The notes below the pieces were generated by a model. The model did not search any database. It was not told where the DNA came from and worked only from the letters and a program-made list of their open reading frames with translations. A stretch of 64,000 nucleotides of DNA from Liopterus haemorrhoidalis. Its lineage: Eukaryota > Arthropoda > Insecta > Coleoptera > Dytiscidae. Position 1 is the stretch's first letter. The number at the start of each line of letters is the position of its first letter. The translations under genes were made by a program, and so were the position numbers. Below, piece by piece: positions 10,120-21,876 of this stretch. The DNA lies in contig OZ020622.1 of NCBI GenBank assembly GCA_963971575.1, forward strand, positions 30,534,301 through 30,598,300, given 5' to 3'.

Positions 10120-10319
10120 TATATGGTTGCGCGCACCCATAATTAAATTGTTTTAAAACTTTGTCTGATTTTCTTTAGTTTCTTATATTTGGTACCAATG
10201 TTTTTAATTAATATATTATGATTACTAATTTTCAATTTCAATTTTATTTTATTGTACCATATTACATAAATCTTGTTTATATTACATACATATATGTATT
10301 ACATTTGTACAATTAAAGT

Positions 10320-10650
10320 AAGGAATACACCTTGAAGTCTGATATTTCTGCTGGCTGTACTACGTCATCTGCTCCAACGTCACTTTTTTCAGAATCATTT
10401 ATGCGTTTCAATTTTTTCCAGAAGTTAGTGCGCAAAGAATTGAATTTTTTTATTACTTGTTGTTTATCGGCATCCGGTTATTTTTCTTTATATTTGTGAA
10501 GCAGATGTTCATATTGTTCATTTTTTTTTTTATTCTTTTACTGTACTCATCACTTTTGACATTCCTCAAAGCTGGTAATGAATGATATACCTCGATACAC
10601 TCTAACATAAATTTTCTCTCGTCTTCTTTCAATTTCGTAGCCATATTTCA
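10320..10650 (-). pseudogene. MADF/Myb-like DNA-binding protein of a PIF/Harbinger element, broken
   Basis: From 10644 the minus strand reads KLKEDERKFMLECIEVYHSLPALRNVKSDEYS, the start of the MADF-type domain of Harbinger companion proteins. After a T-rich run near 10522-10535 the frame shifts. The family's continuation is then readable as FNSLRTNFWKKLKRINDSEK and a DDVVQPAEIS segment near 10330-10430. At least one frameshift is therefore present. In Harbinger elements this protein works with the DDE transposase; no transposase is adjacent here. Confidence 0.6.
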
Positions 10651-10689
10651 TCACCTACAAAGATGTACACTGCACGACGATCGAGAGAG

Positions 10690-10880
10690 AACTGAACTGA
10701 AATTGCACAATATTGTAAATGCTCCCCACGGACAACACAATATATTTCACATTGCACAATAAATATCAAACCATTTTTGATTCACGCAATATATTGTACA
10801 ACCGTAATATATTGTACAATATGATCTACAAACGGTCGATATTATTGTACAATATGACATATTGCACAATAATATTTAGC
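10690..10880. repeat. Cluster of ATTGTACAAT palindromes
   Basis: ATTGTACAAT, ATTGCACAAT and variants recur several times. At 10838-10876 two 18-19-bp copies face each other as an inverted repeat with a 1-bp spacer and one mismatch. The cluster lies upstream of the broken MADF gene, so it could be terminal or subterminal sequence of that transposon. That link is inference. Confidence 0.6.
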
Positions 10881-11049
10881 GTCTAGGGACCGCTTTAGAC
10901 AGCACACTGTCTGTGTGTGGCTTGTAAAGAATAATAATCACGTTAGTCGGTTAGTTAAGAAGATTTTTTAGCTTAGAATTATGGTATAAATTACGAAAAG
11001 ATTATTATTTTTTTAAATATTATTATTTGTGTAAATGAATAATTAGCGT

Positions 11050-11178
11050 TTTTTTTTTTTTTTTTATTAGGTAATATTTTACGGTCAAGCAGTATTTTTT
11101 CTCAATTTTTTTGTAAATTATGGCTGTTGATAGTTATGTTGTTACTATGAATAAAATTTACAAACTTGTTATAAATAA
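11050..11178 (-). pseudogene. C-terminal tail of dismembered CR1-like LINE
   Basis: Read on the minus strand, the sequence just left of the Helitron encodes IYNKFVNFIHSNNITINSH. This matches the position and composition of the segment after RCFTYFRPK in the intact LINE at 31.2-34.2 kb (IYNNLKAYFIKYKINLN). It is thus the continuation of the LINE frame interrupted at 12956. Stops and a frameshift are present. Confidence 0.5.
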
Positions 11179-12955
11179 CTAGTGCACCCATTGCCAACTG
11201 TGTTGGCAAACAAATCATTACCTTAATATGGAACTTGCTCGACACCTCAGACTTCTTTCTCTAGCCATACGCCTAACTTCATCCAATTCAAATTGAATCA
11301 ACTCTTCGCCCATTATTAAAAACTGGATAAATAATGAGCATTATTCCGAATTATTAATTCATTAACTTTTTAAGATGGGAAAACGATTCATTTTCAGTCA
11401 GTGCATTATATTTATAATGTTAAAACTAAAAATGATTTGAGACGTTAAATTTAAAATATATTTATTAAAATTAATTTTCCATTTTCTTATATAATATAAA
11501 AATACGCCCACGGAAAAAACGCACACGGATTAATACGCACACGGAAAAAAGCACACATGAAAAAATACACACACGGCAAAAAGGGCACACGGAAAAAAGC
11601 ATACTTACACTATATCTCAAATTACGGGGTAGATTTACAATATCCCACTGAACACTGCGCATGCGTCACACACACGTCATTTGTTCAATATACAGAGATT
11701 CTAAACAGGTGGGACTGTGCAGAACTTTTAAAACAAAATTTATTTTTAGGTGGTTTATAAAAAAAAAAACAATTATCAACCATAACCTAAGATAGTGCTT
11801 TTAAGGTGAATCACTGTCCCTGGCCCTGCACAGAACAGTTAAAATACAATTTATTTTTAGGTGGTTTATAAAAAAACAATAAACAGTTATCAACCATAAC
11901 CTAAGATAGTGCTTTTAAGGTGAATCACTGTCCCTAGCCCTGCACAGAACAGTTAAAATACAATTTATTTTTAGGTGGTTTATAAAAAAAAAAAACAGTT
12001 ATCAACCATAACCTAAGATAGTGCTTTTAAGGTGAATCACTGTCCCTAGCCCTGCACAGAACCGTTAAAATACAATTTATTTTTAGGTGGTTTATAAAAA
12101 AAAAAAACAGTTATCAACCATAACCTAAGATAGTACTTTTAAGGTGAATCACTGTCCCTAGCCCTGCACAGAACAGTTAAAATACAATTTATTTTTAGGT
12201 GGTTTATAAAAAAAAATAAAATAAACAGGTATCAACCATAACCTAAGATAGTGCTTTTAAGGTGAATAAATAAACAGAAACCATTGTTTTAGAGCCACTG
12301 ATAATTCTTGAATTATTTAGTGTAGTCGTTATGTGCTCCCATCTGTATAGAGTTTGCAGTGGGATATTGTAAATCTTGTCCCATAAATCGTAGAAATAAA
12401 AAAATAATAAAGCATTGAAAAAATAATAATAAAGAAAAAAAAGTCACATTTTTCTTACTTTCATCAAAACCAAATATTTTTTAAAATAATTATTTTTCTG
12501 CTAATAATAATTTTAATCAAAAATGTCGAATATCACGGAAGGATAACGTTTTTCTGTGTTTTGTTTCGTAAAAAGCCGATCCGTGTATTTCACAACTAAA
12601 TTAATAATTGTGAAGTGATTTTTTAATGAAAAACACAACTGTCATTTTTACTAATTTAATGTCAACACTCAAAACAAAAATTCACAGCACACTACTGTCC
12701 AATACATAAACAATAATTTCTTACAATTCTATCAATTATTATAAAAAGTGTTCGTAGAATATTCACTATTATTGCATCTTATAATAATTATAAAAATTGT
12801 TCGTAGAAAATTCACTATTATTGCATCAACAATATATTTTAAACAATTTTGACATAAATAATTAACATATGCGCGCCTCTATCGGGGAATGAAGAAACGA
12901 CCGGTCGAACATACCGAACATACGAACATACAAACAGGCGTATTATATTATAGGA
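11179..12955 (-). mobile_element. Helitron, non-autonomous, copy A
   Basis: On the minus strand it begins TCCTATAATATAATACGCC and ends with hairpin GCCAAC-ACA-GTTGGC, then ten bases, then CTAG before a T: canonical Helitron termini. It shares both ends and several internal stretches with copy B (18542-20718), including repeated CACACGGAAAAAAGC motifs (11500-11600). It lies inside the reading frame of the CR1-like LINE, which resumes on both sides. No Rep/helicase gene is present. Confidence 0.85.
11711..12270. repeat. Tandem repeat, ~115 bp x 5, inside Helitron copy A
   Basis: Five near-identical units, each with CAATTTATTTTTAGGTGG, a short A run, TATCAACCATAACCTAAG and GGTGAATCACTGTCCC. Units begin near 11711, 11824, 11940, 12052 and 12166. 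They differ mainly in A-run length. The array is absent from Helitron copy B, so it expanded after the copies diverged or was lost from B. Confidence 0.9.
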
Positions 12956-13411
12956 TAGGTGCAAAATAAATAAAACATCGTTGTCCCATAGACTTATTAG
13001 CTTTATAAGATTGCGCATCGGATTTATTTCTAGTGCTATAGTGATGTGTCGACATAGTCCAATACATTTGAGTTCCTGTGTAGGTATTGCAGAATAGAGT
13101 ATATAATTGAGACGTACTTAATACCCCGGCCTCTTCATACAACGTCACTGTAGGGTAAATACCGGATTTATTTAAAATAGTTTTAATAATAGAATTTAAA
13201 ATGACTTTGAGTTTGTGCATATAAGTTTCTGGTGCCCCTCCCCAGCCTAAAATTCCGTAAGAGACCAAGGACTGGACAAGACCGGAGTAAAAAGTGAAGA
13301 ATGATTTGATATTAAATATTTCACGTAGTTTTCTAAAGTAGAAGATGGTTTTCCGCAGTCGTTTACATAGCATTAGAATATGACAATCCCATCTAAGATG
13401 TTTATCGATAG

Positions 13412-13939
13412 CAGCGGTTCTCAAAGTGTGCTCCGCGGAGCCTTGGGGTTCCGCGAGCTACCCCTAAGGGCTCCGTGAATTATAAATTTAAATCCGCTAA
13501 AAATTAATATATATTAACAAAAAATTATAATTATTATTAATTTACATAAAGTTAATTTGTTGCTCTGAAAAGTTTAGATTTATTTAATTAATGAACTAAA
13601 AAAATCTGTAACGGTTAACTCAATATAGTGCACTCAGAGCCGCAGTAAGGAAAACTTGCGCTAGGGGCAAAACTGTGTTTTGGCGCCCTTGGCTAAAAAA
13701 AGGTGGTCCTCACTTCCCAAAATCCAAGTGATGAGCAAAAAAAAAAAAAGTCCTCAATTCGCAATGTGGCGCCCCTTAGTCAAGCTTGTCGGCGCCCTTT
13801 TCCTTAGTGCGCTAGGGGCACTCTTCGATGTTAGGTATCGTCGAGTGGCACATACACATAATTAGTGAACCAGTGAGGTTCCGTGGAAATTTGTATGCCT
13901 TTCGAGGGCTCCGCAGCTCAAAAAGTTTGAGAACCGCTG
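13412..13939. mobile_element. hAT MITE (CAGCGGTTCTCAAA ends) inserted in the LINE
   Basis: Left end CAGCGGTTCTCAAA and right end TTTGAGAACCGCTG are inverted copies. The 8-bp flanks ATCGATAG (13404-13411) and ATCTATAG (13940-13947) match at 7 of 8 positions. Both flanks translate to the same spot of the LINE frame, confirming the insertion. The interior holds part of a second hAT MITE (next entry). Confidence 0.85.
13635..13825. mobile_element. Partial hAT MITE (CAGAGCCGCAGTAAG family)
   Basis: It starts with the same CAGAGCCGCAGTAAG terminus and shares the CTTGCGCTAGGGGC and CCCAAAATCCAAGTGATG segments with the complete copy at 18706-18943. The opposite terminus is missing, so this copy is truncated. 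Confidence 0.75.
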
Positions 13940-14689
13940 ATCTATAGTAACACCTAGATACTTTGTGGATTCAACTGCCTGTATGTAAGTATCGCAGGTG
14001 CAATTGCCTTCATAACAGGAATACAATAATAATGTTTTTACACCATCTTCTGTATTTTGATATATAGTGAAGGGTATAAACACAGTTTTTTATAATTAAG
14101 GTTGCGTATAACCTCTAGAGGCTACCAATTTCTTATACAAAACTAACAATCTGAAATAAAATTTATTTGTATTAAACCAGTTTACAATATTGTGTAGATC
14201 TTGTGTAGCAATTACCTCAATATCTGCCCAGTTTTGCACCTCGATAAAAAGAACCGGCGAAAGATAAAATTTGCCCCTGTAAATTGAATGCAGTTAACAA
14301 AATGTTTATGTACACTAAATTGTTTATGGAAAAATTTAATACCGTCCCCTTTATCCCGATGTTTTCAAGCTTTTCTAACGATAGAAAGTGATCTACGGTA
14401 TCAACCGCCTTAGCCAGGTATAGAAAGATGGCAATGTATGGGTGCGATTTATCTAAGGCGTTATATATACTTTTTGAAAGTTCAGCAATTGCGCAGTTAG
14501 TGTTTTTATTCCTCATAAATACAAATTGCTTTTCAGAGATTAGAACGAAAGATTCAAAAAATGAATTTAATCGTTTCTTTATTAAACGTTCCAGAATTTT
14601 AGATTCATGACTTATTACAGCAATAGGTCTGTAGTTATTATGATCTTTCTTGCAGCCATTTTTAGGGTTTGTAGGTATGACCAAAAAAC

Positions 14690-15871
14690 CTTTATACCAT
14701 CATTTTGTCGTCTGTCTGTCTGTCTGTCCGTCTGTTCGGTAAAAATTGTAGCCAAACGGCTATACCTACAGAGTTGAAATTTGGCATGCTGATACAACTC
14801 TTTGACCCACACATAGTAAAAATACTAAAACATCTAAAAAACATATCCCCCTAAAAATTTAAACAAATCTGCTCATCGTAAAAAATATATTTTTTTTTAA
14901 ATTCTGAGTAGGGAATCAAACGAAAGCTCTTAGTTAGTAAATTAACGATCAAAATTTTATTTTTGCAAAATAGATTATTTTGACGCGATTTTTGCCAAAA
15001 TTGTGTAAAAAAAATGTTGTCCCACACCCTGTAGCCCAGATGGTTTAAACTAAAAATCTGAAAAAATTCTAAGTAATGTACATTTGTGTGAACCGGAATA
15101 GTACAATAGGAATTTTTGATGAGATTATGTTTTCGGAAAATAACGCATTTTTTGTGTTTTTTGCTTGACCATGTAAAATATTTAATAACTTATGTAACAA
15201 AGTAAACAAAAGTTTGTTACGAGTTAGTGTTGTTTGTCGAGACAATTTAATTTTTTGTTTTTTTTTTGCATTTTTATTTTGTTTAAATTATTTTTTCAAA
15301 ATTCTAGTTATATTTGGGCAAAGGTTGTTTAATTTTTAAAAGCGTAAATTTAATAACCAGTGGAAATTGTTGAAATTGAATACACGAAATCAGAGGGGCT
15401 GAGTTATGACTTAAAACAACCAATGGAAGCCATAGGCGCAATTTTCAAAATCTTAATGAAACTTGCTATATAAAAAAAAATATTGCACATATTTAGAAAC
15501 CTAAATGGTATTAGGCATTCGAATTAAAATTAACAAATAAAAAATATTTTAACATTGTTTTGGCATCCCAAATAATCATCATTCGCTTACTAAATACCTG
15601 GAAACCCTGAAATGTGTGAAAATTCCACTTCACATCAATTTTTAAATTTTGGGGTCATTTTCACATTTTTAAAAGTGCGTGGGAAATATGCGGTTTCGAG
15701 ACATATATTAAAAATATAGGTGAGAGGGTAAGCAATTTCTTCATTAACTACCTTGAGTAAGTTACTACTGAAGTCATGTTCACCAATTACAGGTTTATTT
15801 TTCAAACCGTTTTTTTCTTGGTTTTATATTTATTGAGAGTAGGAGAAAGGTTTAGGTCGGCTATAACTTAC
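14690..15871. repeat. Unclassified repeat with (GTCT)n start
   Basis: The LINE frame stops near 14689 and resumes only at 17742. This segment opens with a GTCTGTCTGTCTGTCCGTCTG run and an ACAGAGTTGAAATTTGGCATG block resembling the start of the Helitron-type element at 6.5 kb. It has no ORF of note. I cannot place its ends. Confidence 0.4.
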
Positions 15872-16599
15872 TTAACCCGTAGTTGACCAAAATATACACA
15901 TCCAACCAAGTGGGGTGCAGTATACCCCAGGCTTTTCTCATTTAATATCAATTAAAATAAGGTAAAATTTATATAGTTAGATGCTGTCAAGCCTATAGAA
16001 CAATATTACAAAAAAAAAAAAAATGTCAAAGTAATTATTTAATGCTTTTTTAATAATTTTTTCAATAAAAGTCAAAATTACGCCAATTTCTTTCCTAAAT
16101 TGCATCATACTTCAATTTGCGTCTCGAGTTGACTGACAACATTGCATTTCTCGTTCACACCAAAGGTGTGTTCGTTTGTGTTGCCCAACCTACACTGAAC
16201 TACACCACAGCTTCCCCCACCAATGCTATCTTATATAGTGACGTGAGCTGCTCTTGTCCTGGACAAGTCTGGTGCAACACAAACGAACAAACCTCAACTC
16301 TCACACACTAGCTCTCTGATTGGTCTATGTATTTTGGTGGGGGGGACAATTTCTTTCTAATTTCTCAAGCAACGCTTGAATTTTGAACGGTTATTTATTT
16401 ATAATTCGTTCGAAATGCGCTGTTGCCAAATATAATTTAGACATATTTTTTTGTAAATGGTGTTTTTGATTTTTTTGTCGATTAAAAATTAAATTATTGT
16501 TAAATATTAACTAATTCATAAATATTGTCAATAGATACATCATTTCCACTATTAATTTACTGGGGTGTGACACACCCCATTTGGTCAAGCTTGAGTTAA
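15872..16599. mobile_element. Putative piggyBac-like MITE flanked by TTAA
   Basis: TTAA occurs at 15872-15875 and 16596-16599. Inside, the ends read CCCGTAGTTGACCAAA and, inverted, CTCAAGCTTGACCAAA (11 of 16 equal), each followed by a palindromic TGGGGTG..CACCCCAG-like block. TTAA flanks are the piggyBac signature. In the middle a 15-bp inverted pair (GTTCGTTTGTGTTGC and its complement, near 16170 and 16273) flanks ~90 bp, perhaps a smaller nested element. Confidence 0.5.
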
Positions 16600-17740
16600 T
16601 TATCAACACTTTTTTATATATTTTTTATATTTCACTAGACCACATTGGTAACAAGTAATAAAAATTGAGATAAGTGTATTAGATATATTTCTATTAAAAA
16701 AACAGTAATTATTACAAAGTGTCAAAACCGACATTACCCCACAGGTAAAGGGTAATGATGACAGGTGGTCATTATTACCCCTACTGATTCGATGTAGCTT
16801 ATGTTGCCAATAATTATAGTATTTAAGGCATATTACAAAATTATTTGACATTTTAATAATTGAAATCACTAACTAGTAGATATTATTTAATATTTAAATA
16901 CAAAAAATACAAATGTAACGCTTTCTACTACCTTCGGCGCATTTATCGTGAGCCCATTGACCACAAATGATACATCTGAGCCATAACTCGCTTTTTTTTT
17001 CAAATTCGCCAGAAACCAAACACATATTCTCATCAACTTCTTTGTCTTCATCTGCACTATTTTGAAAGTCATCAGCGTCAGAGTCACACTCGCCTATTCT
17101 GTAATTCTTTTGAACCTTGGTAATTCTTTTGCTTTTTTCCCTCTTCGTTTCCTTCATGGATCCTATAACACCTTCGCAATTATTTTTCTTGTGCAGTCTT
17201 GTAGAATTTGCCTCTTAGGTACAATTGGTTTAGGTAAATTATTTTTCAGTGCATACTGATATGCACACTTCTTAATCGCGTTTTAAGAAACGCCGTAAAA
17301 CAGTTTTAAAAATTGAATTACTTGCTTAAGCAGTTGCTTTTACTCTTCAGCTAAAAACAGCGATTTTCATTACCTCAAAATACAATAATCTGTCAAATTA
17401 TTGATAAAATATAATTTCTTTAATTTAGGATATTATGAACATTCTATAGTGTAGTACAGACTACATCATATAAAAACACTAAAAAAATTATATATAGTTT
17501 TTACATAAGAGTATATTTAAATGTATAGTTTTCTTATATTAAATACACAAGACAAAATTAACCCACTTTGCACAACGACAGACAATACTGGGATTCTCCT
17601 GCACAAAATCGAAGTGATGTTGTTTTTTACTAGATGTCATGGCATATTCCAAATTTCGTTAGCGCTTACGTACTCTGAGATAAATGTTGTCTATCATTAC
17701 CCCAGTGGCCATCATTCCCCACCTTTCGCCTACTGCACTG
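16600..17740 (-). mobile_element. Pogo-like DNA transposon remnant
   Basis: It contains the broken C-terminus of a transposase (16894-17157, minus). It also has repeated GGGTAATGATG / CATTACCCC motifs near 16725-16800 and, inverted, near 17690-17725. These may be its ends. Boundaries are approximate; it fills the gap between the two halves of the CR1-like LINE. Confidence 0.45.
16894..17157 (-). pseudogene. Transposase C-terminal zinc-binding region (pogo/tigger-like)
   Basis: Acidic stretch ECDSDADD..DEDKEVDEN is followed by LWLRCIICGQWAHDKC..YICIFC. This is the C-X2-C..W-A-H-X2-C..C-X2-C layout at the C-terminus of many insect pogo/tigger-type transposases. The DDE core is not present nearby. 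A parallel frame at 16887-17087 is a shadow. Family call is from this motif alone. Confidence 0.5.
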
Positions 17741-17741
17741 A

Positions 17742-18541
17742 TTAATTCCTGAATTGATAGTATCCTCTAATAATTAATTGTACAGAGGTATCTATGTCGT
17801 CGTTTAAGACAGAGTGCGACTTAATTTTGTTCAAATAACTTTTTAGTTTCACGTAATTAATTACCTGTTTTTGAGTATTATAAATACAATGATGGATATT
17901 GTTATTATGGGTAGAGATTTGTATTTCAAACGTTGTTTGTAAAATGATTGAAGAGTTGTTGGTAATTTTTAATGAGAGAATTTTAGATAAAATGAAATCA
18001 TTAGGTATTTTTGTTTTAAAAAAGATATGATCTATGCAAGTTTTATCCCCTCGCGTCGGTTTGTTTATGCATGAAATAAATCCTAACGAATATAACATAT
18101 TGAGGTAATCGTGTACATGTTTGCAATTATTTAATAAATCTATGTTGACCTCACCAATGATTATTCCCATTTGAAAATTTGCATTTTTAATATAGGTTTC
18201 TAGTTGAGTAGTAAATAAATTTTTATTGTAAGGGGGAGGTTTGTAGATGGCTGTAACACCTACCTGTTTTTTGTGATGCAAAAGTTCTAGATGCAAAAAT
18301 TTGTAATTGTTATCAAGATCAATAATTTAGATTTTGTGATCAATATGATTCTTTACAAGTACCACAACTCCGTCATTCTGATTGTACTGACTAATACTGA
18401 AATAAGTTTTGTACCCTTCTATGATCTACCTTACTGACAAATCTTGATTCGCTTAAAATAAAAACTTCAAATAAATAGTTTAGATCGTCTAATCTAACAA
18501 CTAATTCATCAAAATTCTTATGTACGCTTCTTATATTTGTA
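17742..18541 (-). pseudogene. CR1-like LINE ORF2, endonuclease part
   Basis: Reading from 18541 leftward, the frame gives NIRSVHKNFDELVVRL, QNDGVVVLVKN, then (from 18296) VGVTAIYKPPPYNK, IIIGEVNIDLL, SCINKPTRGDKTCIDHIFFKT and LKITNNSS. These match the APE-type endonuclease of the intact LINE at 31.2 kb segment by segment. The catalytic GDIN is altered to GEVN and the SDH-type site to TNNS, so it is inactive. Helitron copy B cuts the frame on the 5' side. Confidence 0.75.
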
Positions 18542-19957
18542 CTAGTGCACCCGTTGCCAACTGTGTTGGCAAATACATCATTACCTTAATGTGGAGATTG
18601 CTCGACACCTCAGCCTTCTTTCTCTAGCCATACGCCTAACTTCATCCAGTTCAAATTAAATCAACTCTTCGACCATTAATAAAAACTGGACAAATAATGA
18701 GTATTCAGAGCCGCAGTAAGGAAAACTTGCGCTAGGGGCAAAACTGTGTTTTGGCGCCCTTAGAAATTAAAGGTGGTCCTCACTTCCCAAAATCCAAGTG
18801 ATGAGCAAAAACAAAAAAGGTCCTCACCTCCCAAAATCCAAGTGATGAGCAAAAAAAAAGGTCCTCACCTTCGCAATGTGACGCCCTTTTCCTTAGTGCG
18901 CTAGAAGCCGTCGCCCCCTCCGCCCCCCCTTACTGCGGCTCTGTGAGTATTATTCCGAATTATTTATTCATTAACTTTTTAAGATGGGAAAACGATTCAT
19001 TTTCACTCAGTGCATTACATTTATAATGTTAAACCTAAAAATGATTTAAGACGTTATATTATAATTTAAAATAGGTATATTTATTAAAATAAATTTTGCA
19101 ATTTCTTATATAATATAAAAATACGCACACGGATTAATACGCACACGGAAAAAAGCGCACATGAAAAAATACATACACGGAAAAAAGCGCACACGGAAAA
19201 ATACACACACGGAAAAAAGCGTACTTACACTATATCTCAAATCAGTTTGAAATAAATCTTGAAAAACTATTAGATAGTAAAATTTAATTGTTTGCCCGCT
19301 TTAATATATTGCGTTCACATTTGTAAGGTCTAACTAGATCTGGTTATTTTGGTTACTTTTATAGTGTAGTACTGACTTTTAAATGTAAATTTGTCATTTC
19401 AAAATATGCCTTACGATGTTAAACCTATGCCGTAAAGCTATTTTAATATTTTTGTTTGTTACGATTTTGGGGTTGAAGTGGTCTACATGTAAAGAGTCAT
19501 GAAATAAAACTCGTCAAATCAGTTTGACTCTAAATTTATTATTATTAAAAGCATATGAAAAATTAAATAATTAAAGTTTCAAGAATTGGCGAGTCAAAAA
19601 TATGTTCTTGCCGCGAGAGCTAAACAAAAACTGGCTTTATAATTTAGAAACAATCATAAAAAGAATGTGAGTCGCATAAACAGTAAGTAGTACTTGCTGA
19701 CTATTCGTTTATTAAAAAGGAAAAAATATATCAAGTTACATCCGGATGTCACGTACAGCATATTATCGACTGGCCAATAATACATTAAATTATAAAAAAT
19801 ACAATATAGCACAATTTCAAGGCAAAAAACAAAATAATAAAACCAATAAAAAACAAACTAATAAAATCGATGAAAAAACAAAGTAATAAAAATCATGTAA
19901 AAAAATGCAATTAAAATTAATACAAATTAATACAAAATAATAAAATAAAAAAATATT

Positions 19958-19988
<31 letters not shown>

Positions 19989-20718
19989 TAAAATTAAAGT
20001 TCGGTACTCGAATGGGGTCGACAGGCGCCCATTACGACACCTACTTCAGATTTGTTGGCTATGATCATTATAAAGATATCATTTATCTTTTTGACATATG
20101 TCAAATGTAATGATATTCTAAGAAAGTGAAATTTTTTACCTTGTTTTAATACCAACATGACATACAATTTCAAAGGTGCAAATTATTGAATTTATCAATT
20201 TGTATATAATTTTTACCAAAATATTTTAAATATTTCGAACCAATTTTAAATTTACACAAATAAGTTGTCACCGCTGATATGAAACCAAACTCGGCTGGTA
20301 ATTTTTGGTAAAAATTATTCATTTTTACCAAAGCGTGTTTTACTCACTGCATTATATTTACATTTTTGAAAATTTAAAACTTAAGATAATTTAAAAAGGT
20401 AATCGTAGAAATAAAAAAATAATTAAGCATTGAAAAAAATAATAATAAAGAAAAGAAAGTCACATTTTTCTTACATACTTTCATCAAAACCAAATATTTT
20501 TTAAAATAATTATTTTTCTGCTACTAATACTTTTAATTTATATTATTTTTGTGTAAACATATCAGTTAACAACTATTATTATCACGCGTTATATGTCAAT
20601 ATACACTTCGGTGAGCTTCGGAATATTTCGGTACATTTCGGAATCTCGCTTCAAATTTATTTTTGACGTCATAGCACACACTCACGCAGGGACGCACGTT
20701 AGCGTATTATATTATAGA
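18542..20718 (-). mobile_element. Helitron, non-autonomous, copy B
   Basis: Same termini as copy A: minus strand begins TCTATAATATAATACGC and ends GCCAAC-ACA-GTTGGC hairpin, ten bases, CTAG before T. Internal homology with A includes the CACACGGAAAAAAGC minisatellite (19120-19220) and the block near 20400-20530. It lacks the ~115-bp array of A and instead holds other AT-rich sequence and a (TA)n run near 19965. A 238-bp hAT MITE is inserted at 18706-18943. Confidence 0.85.
18706..18943. mobile_element. Complete hAT MITE inside Helitron copy B
   Basis: 238 bp with perfect 15-bp inverted ends (CAGAGCCGCAGTAAG). A perfect 8-bp duplication TGAGTATT flanks it (18698-18705 and 18944-18951), the hAT signature. 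The interior has a duplicated CCCAAAATCCAAGTGATGAG segment. It is younger than the Helitron that hosts it. Confidence 0.95.
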
Positions 20719-20839
20719 TGATAGATCAAGAAATCATTTTTGATTTTATTGTGAAATTCATTAACTGACATAATTTATTATTGTTACATTAACTTCCCTT
20801 TTATTAAATTCGCTTAAATAGTTATTTATATATGTATTG

Positions 20840-21680
20840 GATATATGAATTTAAATACTAGTAAATAAGTTAGTTTATTTATATAATCTTTCATATAGTC
20901 TAGTCCAGTATCTCGGTGTAATTTACTAATTAATGTGAATTTTGGGTATTGGCCTATAATACGGATGCAGTGATTCTGAATTATTTGTAACGATTTACTA
21001 CTAGAGTCGCTTGCAAGTTGCCATGCAGGGCAGGATTGAGTAAATATTGGCCATATTATAATTTTAGATTATGGTCTTGTAAATAGTCATTTTATTTTTA
21101 TAATTTTTTGTTTGATTTTCTATTATAGATACAATATAGGCTTCTTAATATTTTTTTAGCTTTTAGTGCCGTTTGATTTATGTATTTATTAAATGTTAAT
21201 TTATTATCAAGTATTACACCAAGATATTTTACATCATTTTTGGGGAAATATAAGTGAGTTACCAACTTTTACATGTATATTTGAAGTATTTGGTCGTCTC
21301 TTACTGAGTATTTATTACGAGTTCCGTTTTTTTGTTCGTTGATTTTAATTTTCTACTTTTTTTAATTTTTTAATTTTATTTAAGGTCGAATTTAGCGTTT
21401 TAATGACGGTATCGAGCCGCCAGGATGACGTAAGAAATACAGTGTCATTTGCGTACAGACTTATTAAAACGTTATTGTTTGTGGGAATGTCATTTATGAA
21501 TAAGTTGAATAATACAGGAGTTAACACCCTACCCTGTGGTACGTGTTCCTGCGTCTACAAATTTCTTGTCAGAAATTCTGTCATTTTTTATGACTTTAAA
21601 GTTACGATTTGTGATGTACGATTTTATTAAGACTACTATGTATGGTGGAAAATTATAATCATTTAACTTTGACAACAATC
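20840..21680 (-). pseudogene. Jockey-type LINE reverse-transcriptase fragment
   Basis: A 60-codon frame at 21345-21527 reads LTPVLFNLFINDIPTNNNVLISLYANDTVFL, the RT motif with YADD changed to YAND. Flanking frames continue the protein on both sides: upstream to 21680, and downstream through KIKKLKK and an IIGQYPKF C-terminal segment near 20940. Frameshifts and the active-site change make it non-functional. It abuts the host exon region. Confidence 0.6.
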
Positions 21681-21876
21681 CGTTGTGCCAAGCTGTATTA
21701 CTGCTTCAGTTGAGACACGCCCATATTCTATTGATACTATTTTTCTCTGTTCATCTCTTTTCACTATTTCCTTTCAACATCCATTTAGTAACTGTGTCTT
21801 CGGGTGTCTAGTTATCAAAATTATTTGTATGCAATTAGTTAATACAAGTTTTTTTTTACTAAACAGGACTTTCAAA

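Larger units (their letters stand above)
12956..14689 (-). pseudogene. CR1-like LINE ORF2, reverse transcriptase and C-terminal part
   Basis: Minus-strand frames at 14217-14684, 13862-14083 and 12948-13424 correspond in order to the RT and C-terminal domain of the intact LINE at 31221-34226. Readable parts are NNYRPIAVISHESKILE, a FLYLAKAVDTVDH segment (active-site region, degraded), NCTCDTYIQ..STKYLGVTID, and RLRKTIFYFRKLRE..SYGILGWGGAP. A hAT MITE (13412-13939) splits the frame exactly within TID/DKHLRWD. The YADD active site is not preserved. The N-terminal endonuclease half is at 17742-18541. Confidence 0.8.

Noticed and set aside
16117..16311. 64-codon ORF
   Set aside because: Lies across an inverted repeat inside a piggyBac-like MITE; no family resemblance.
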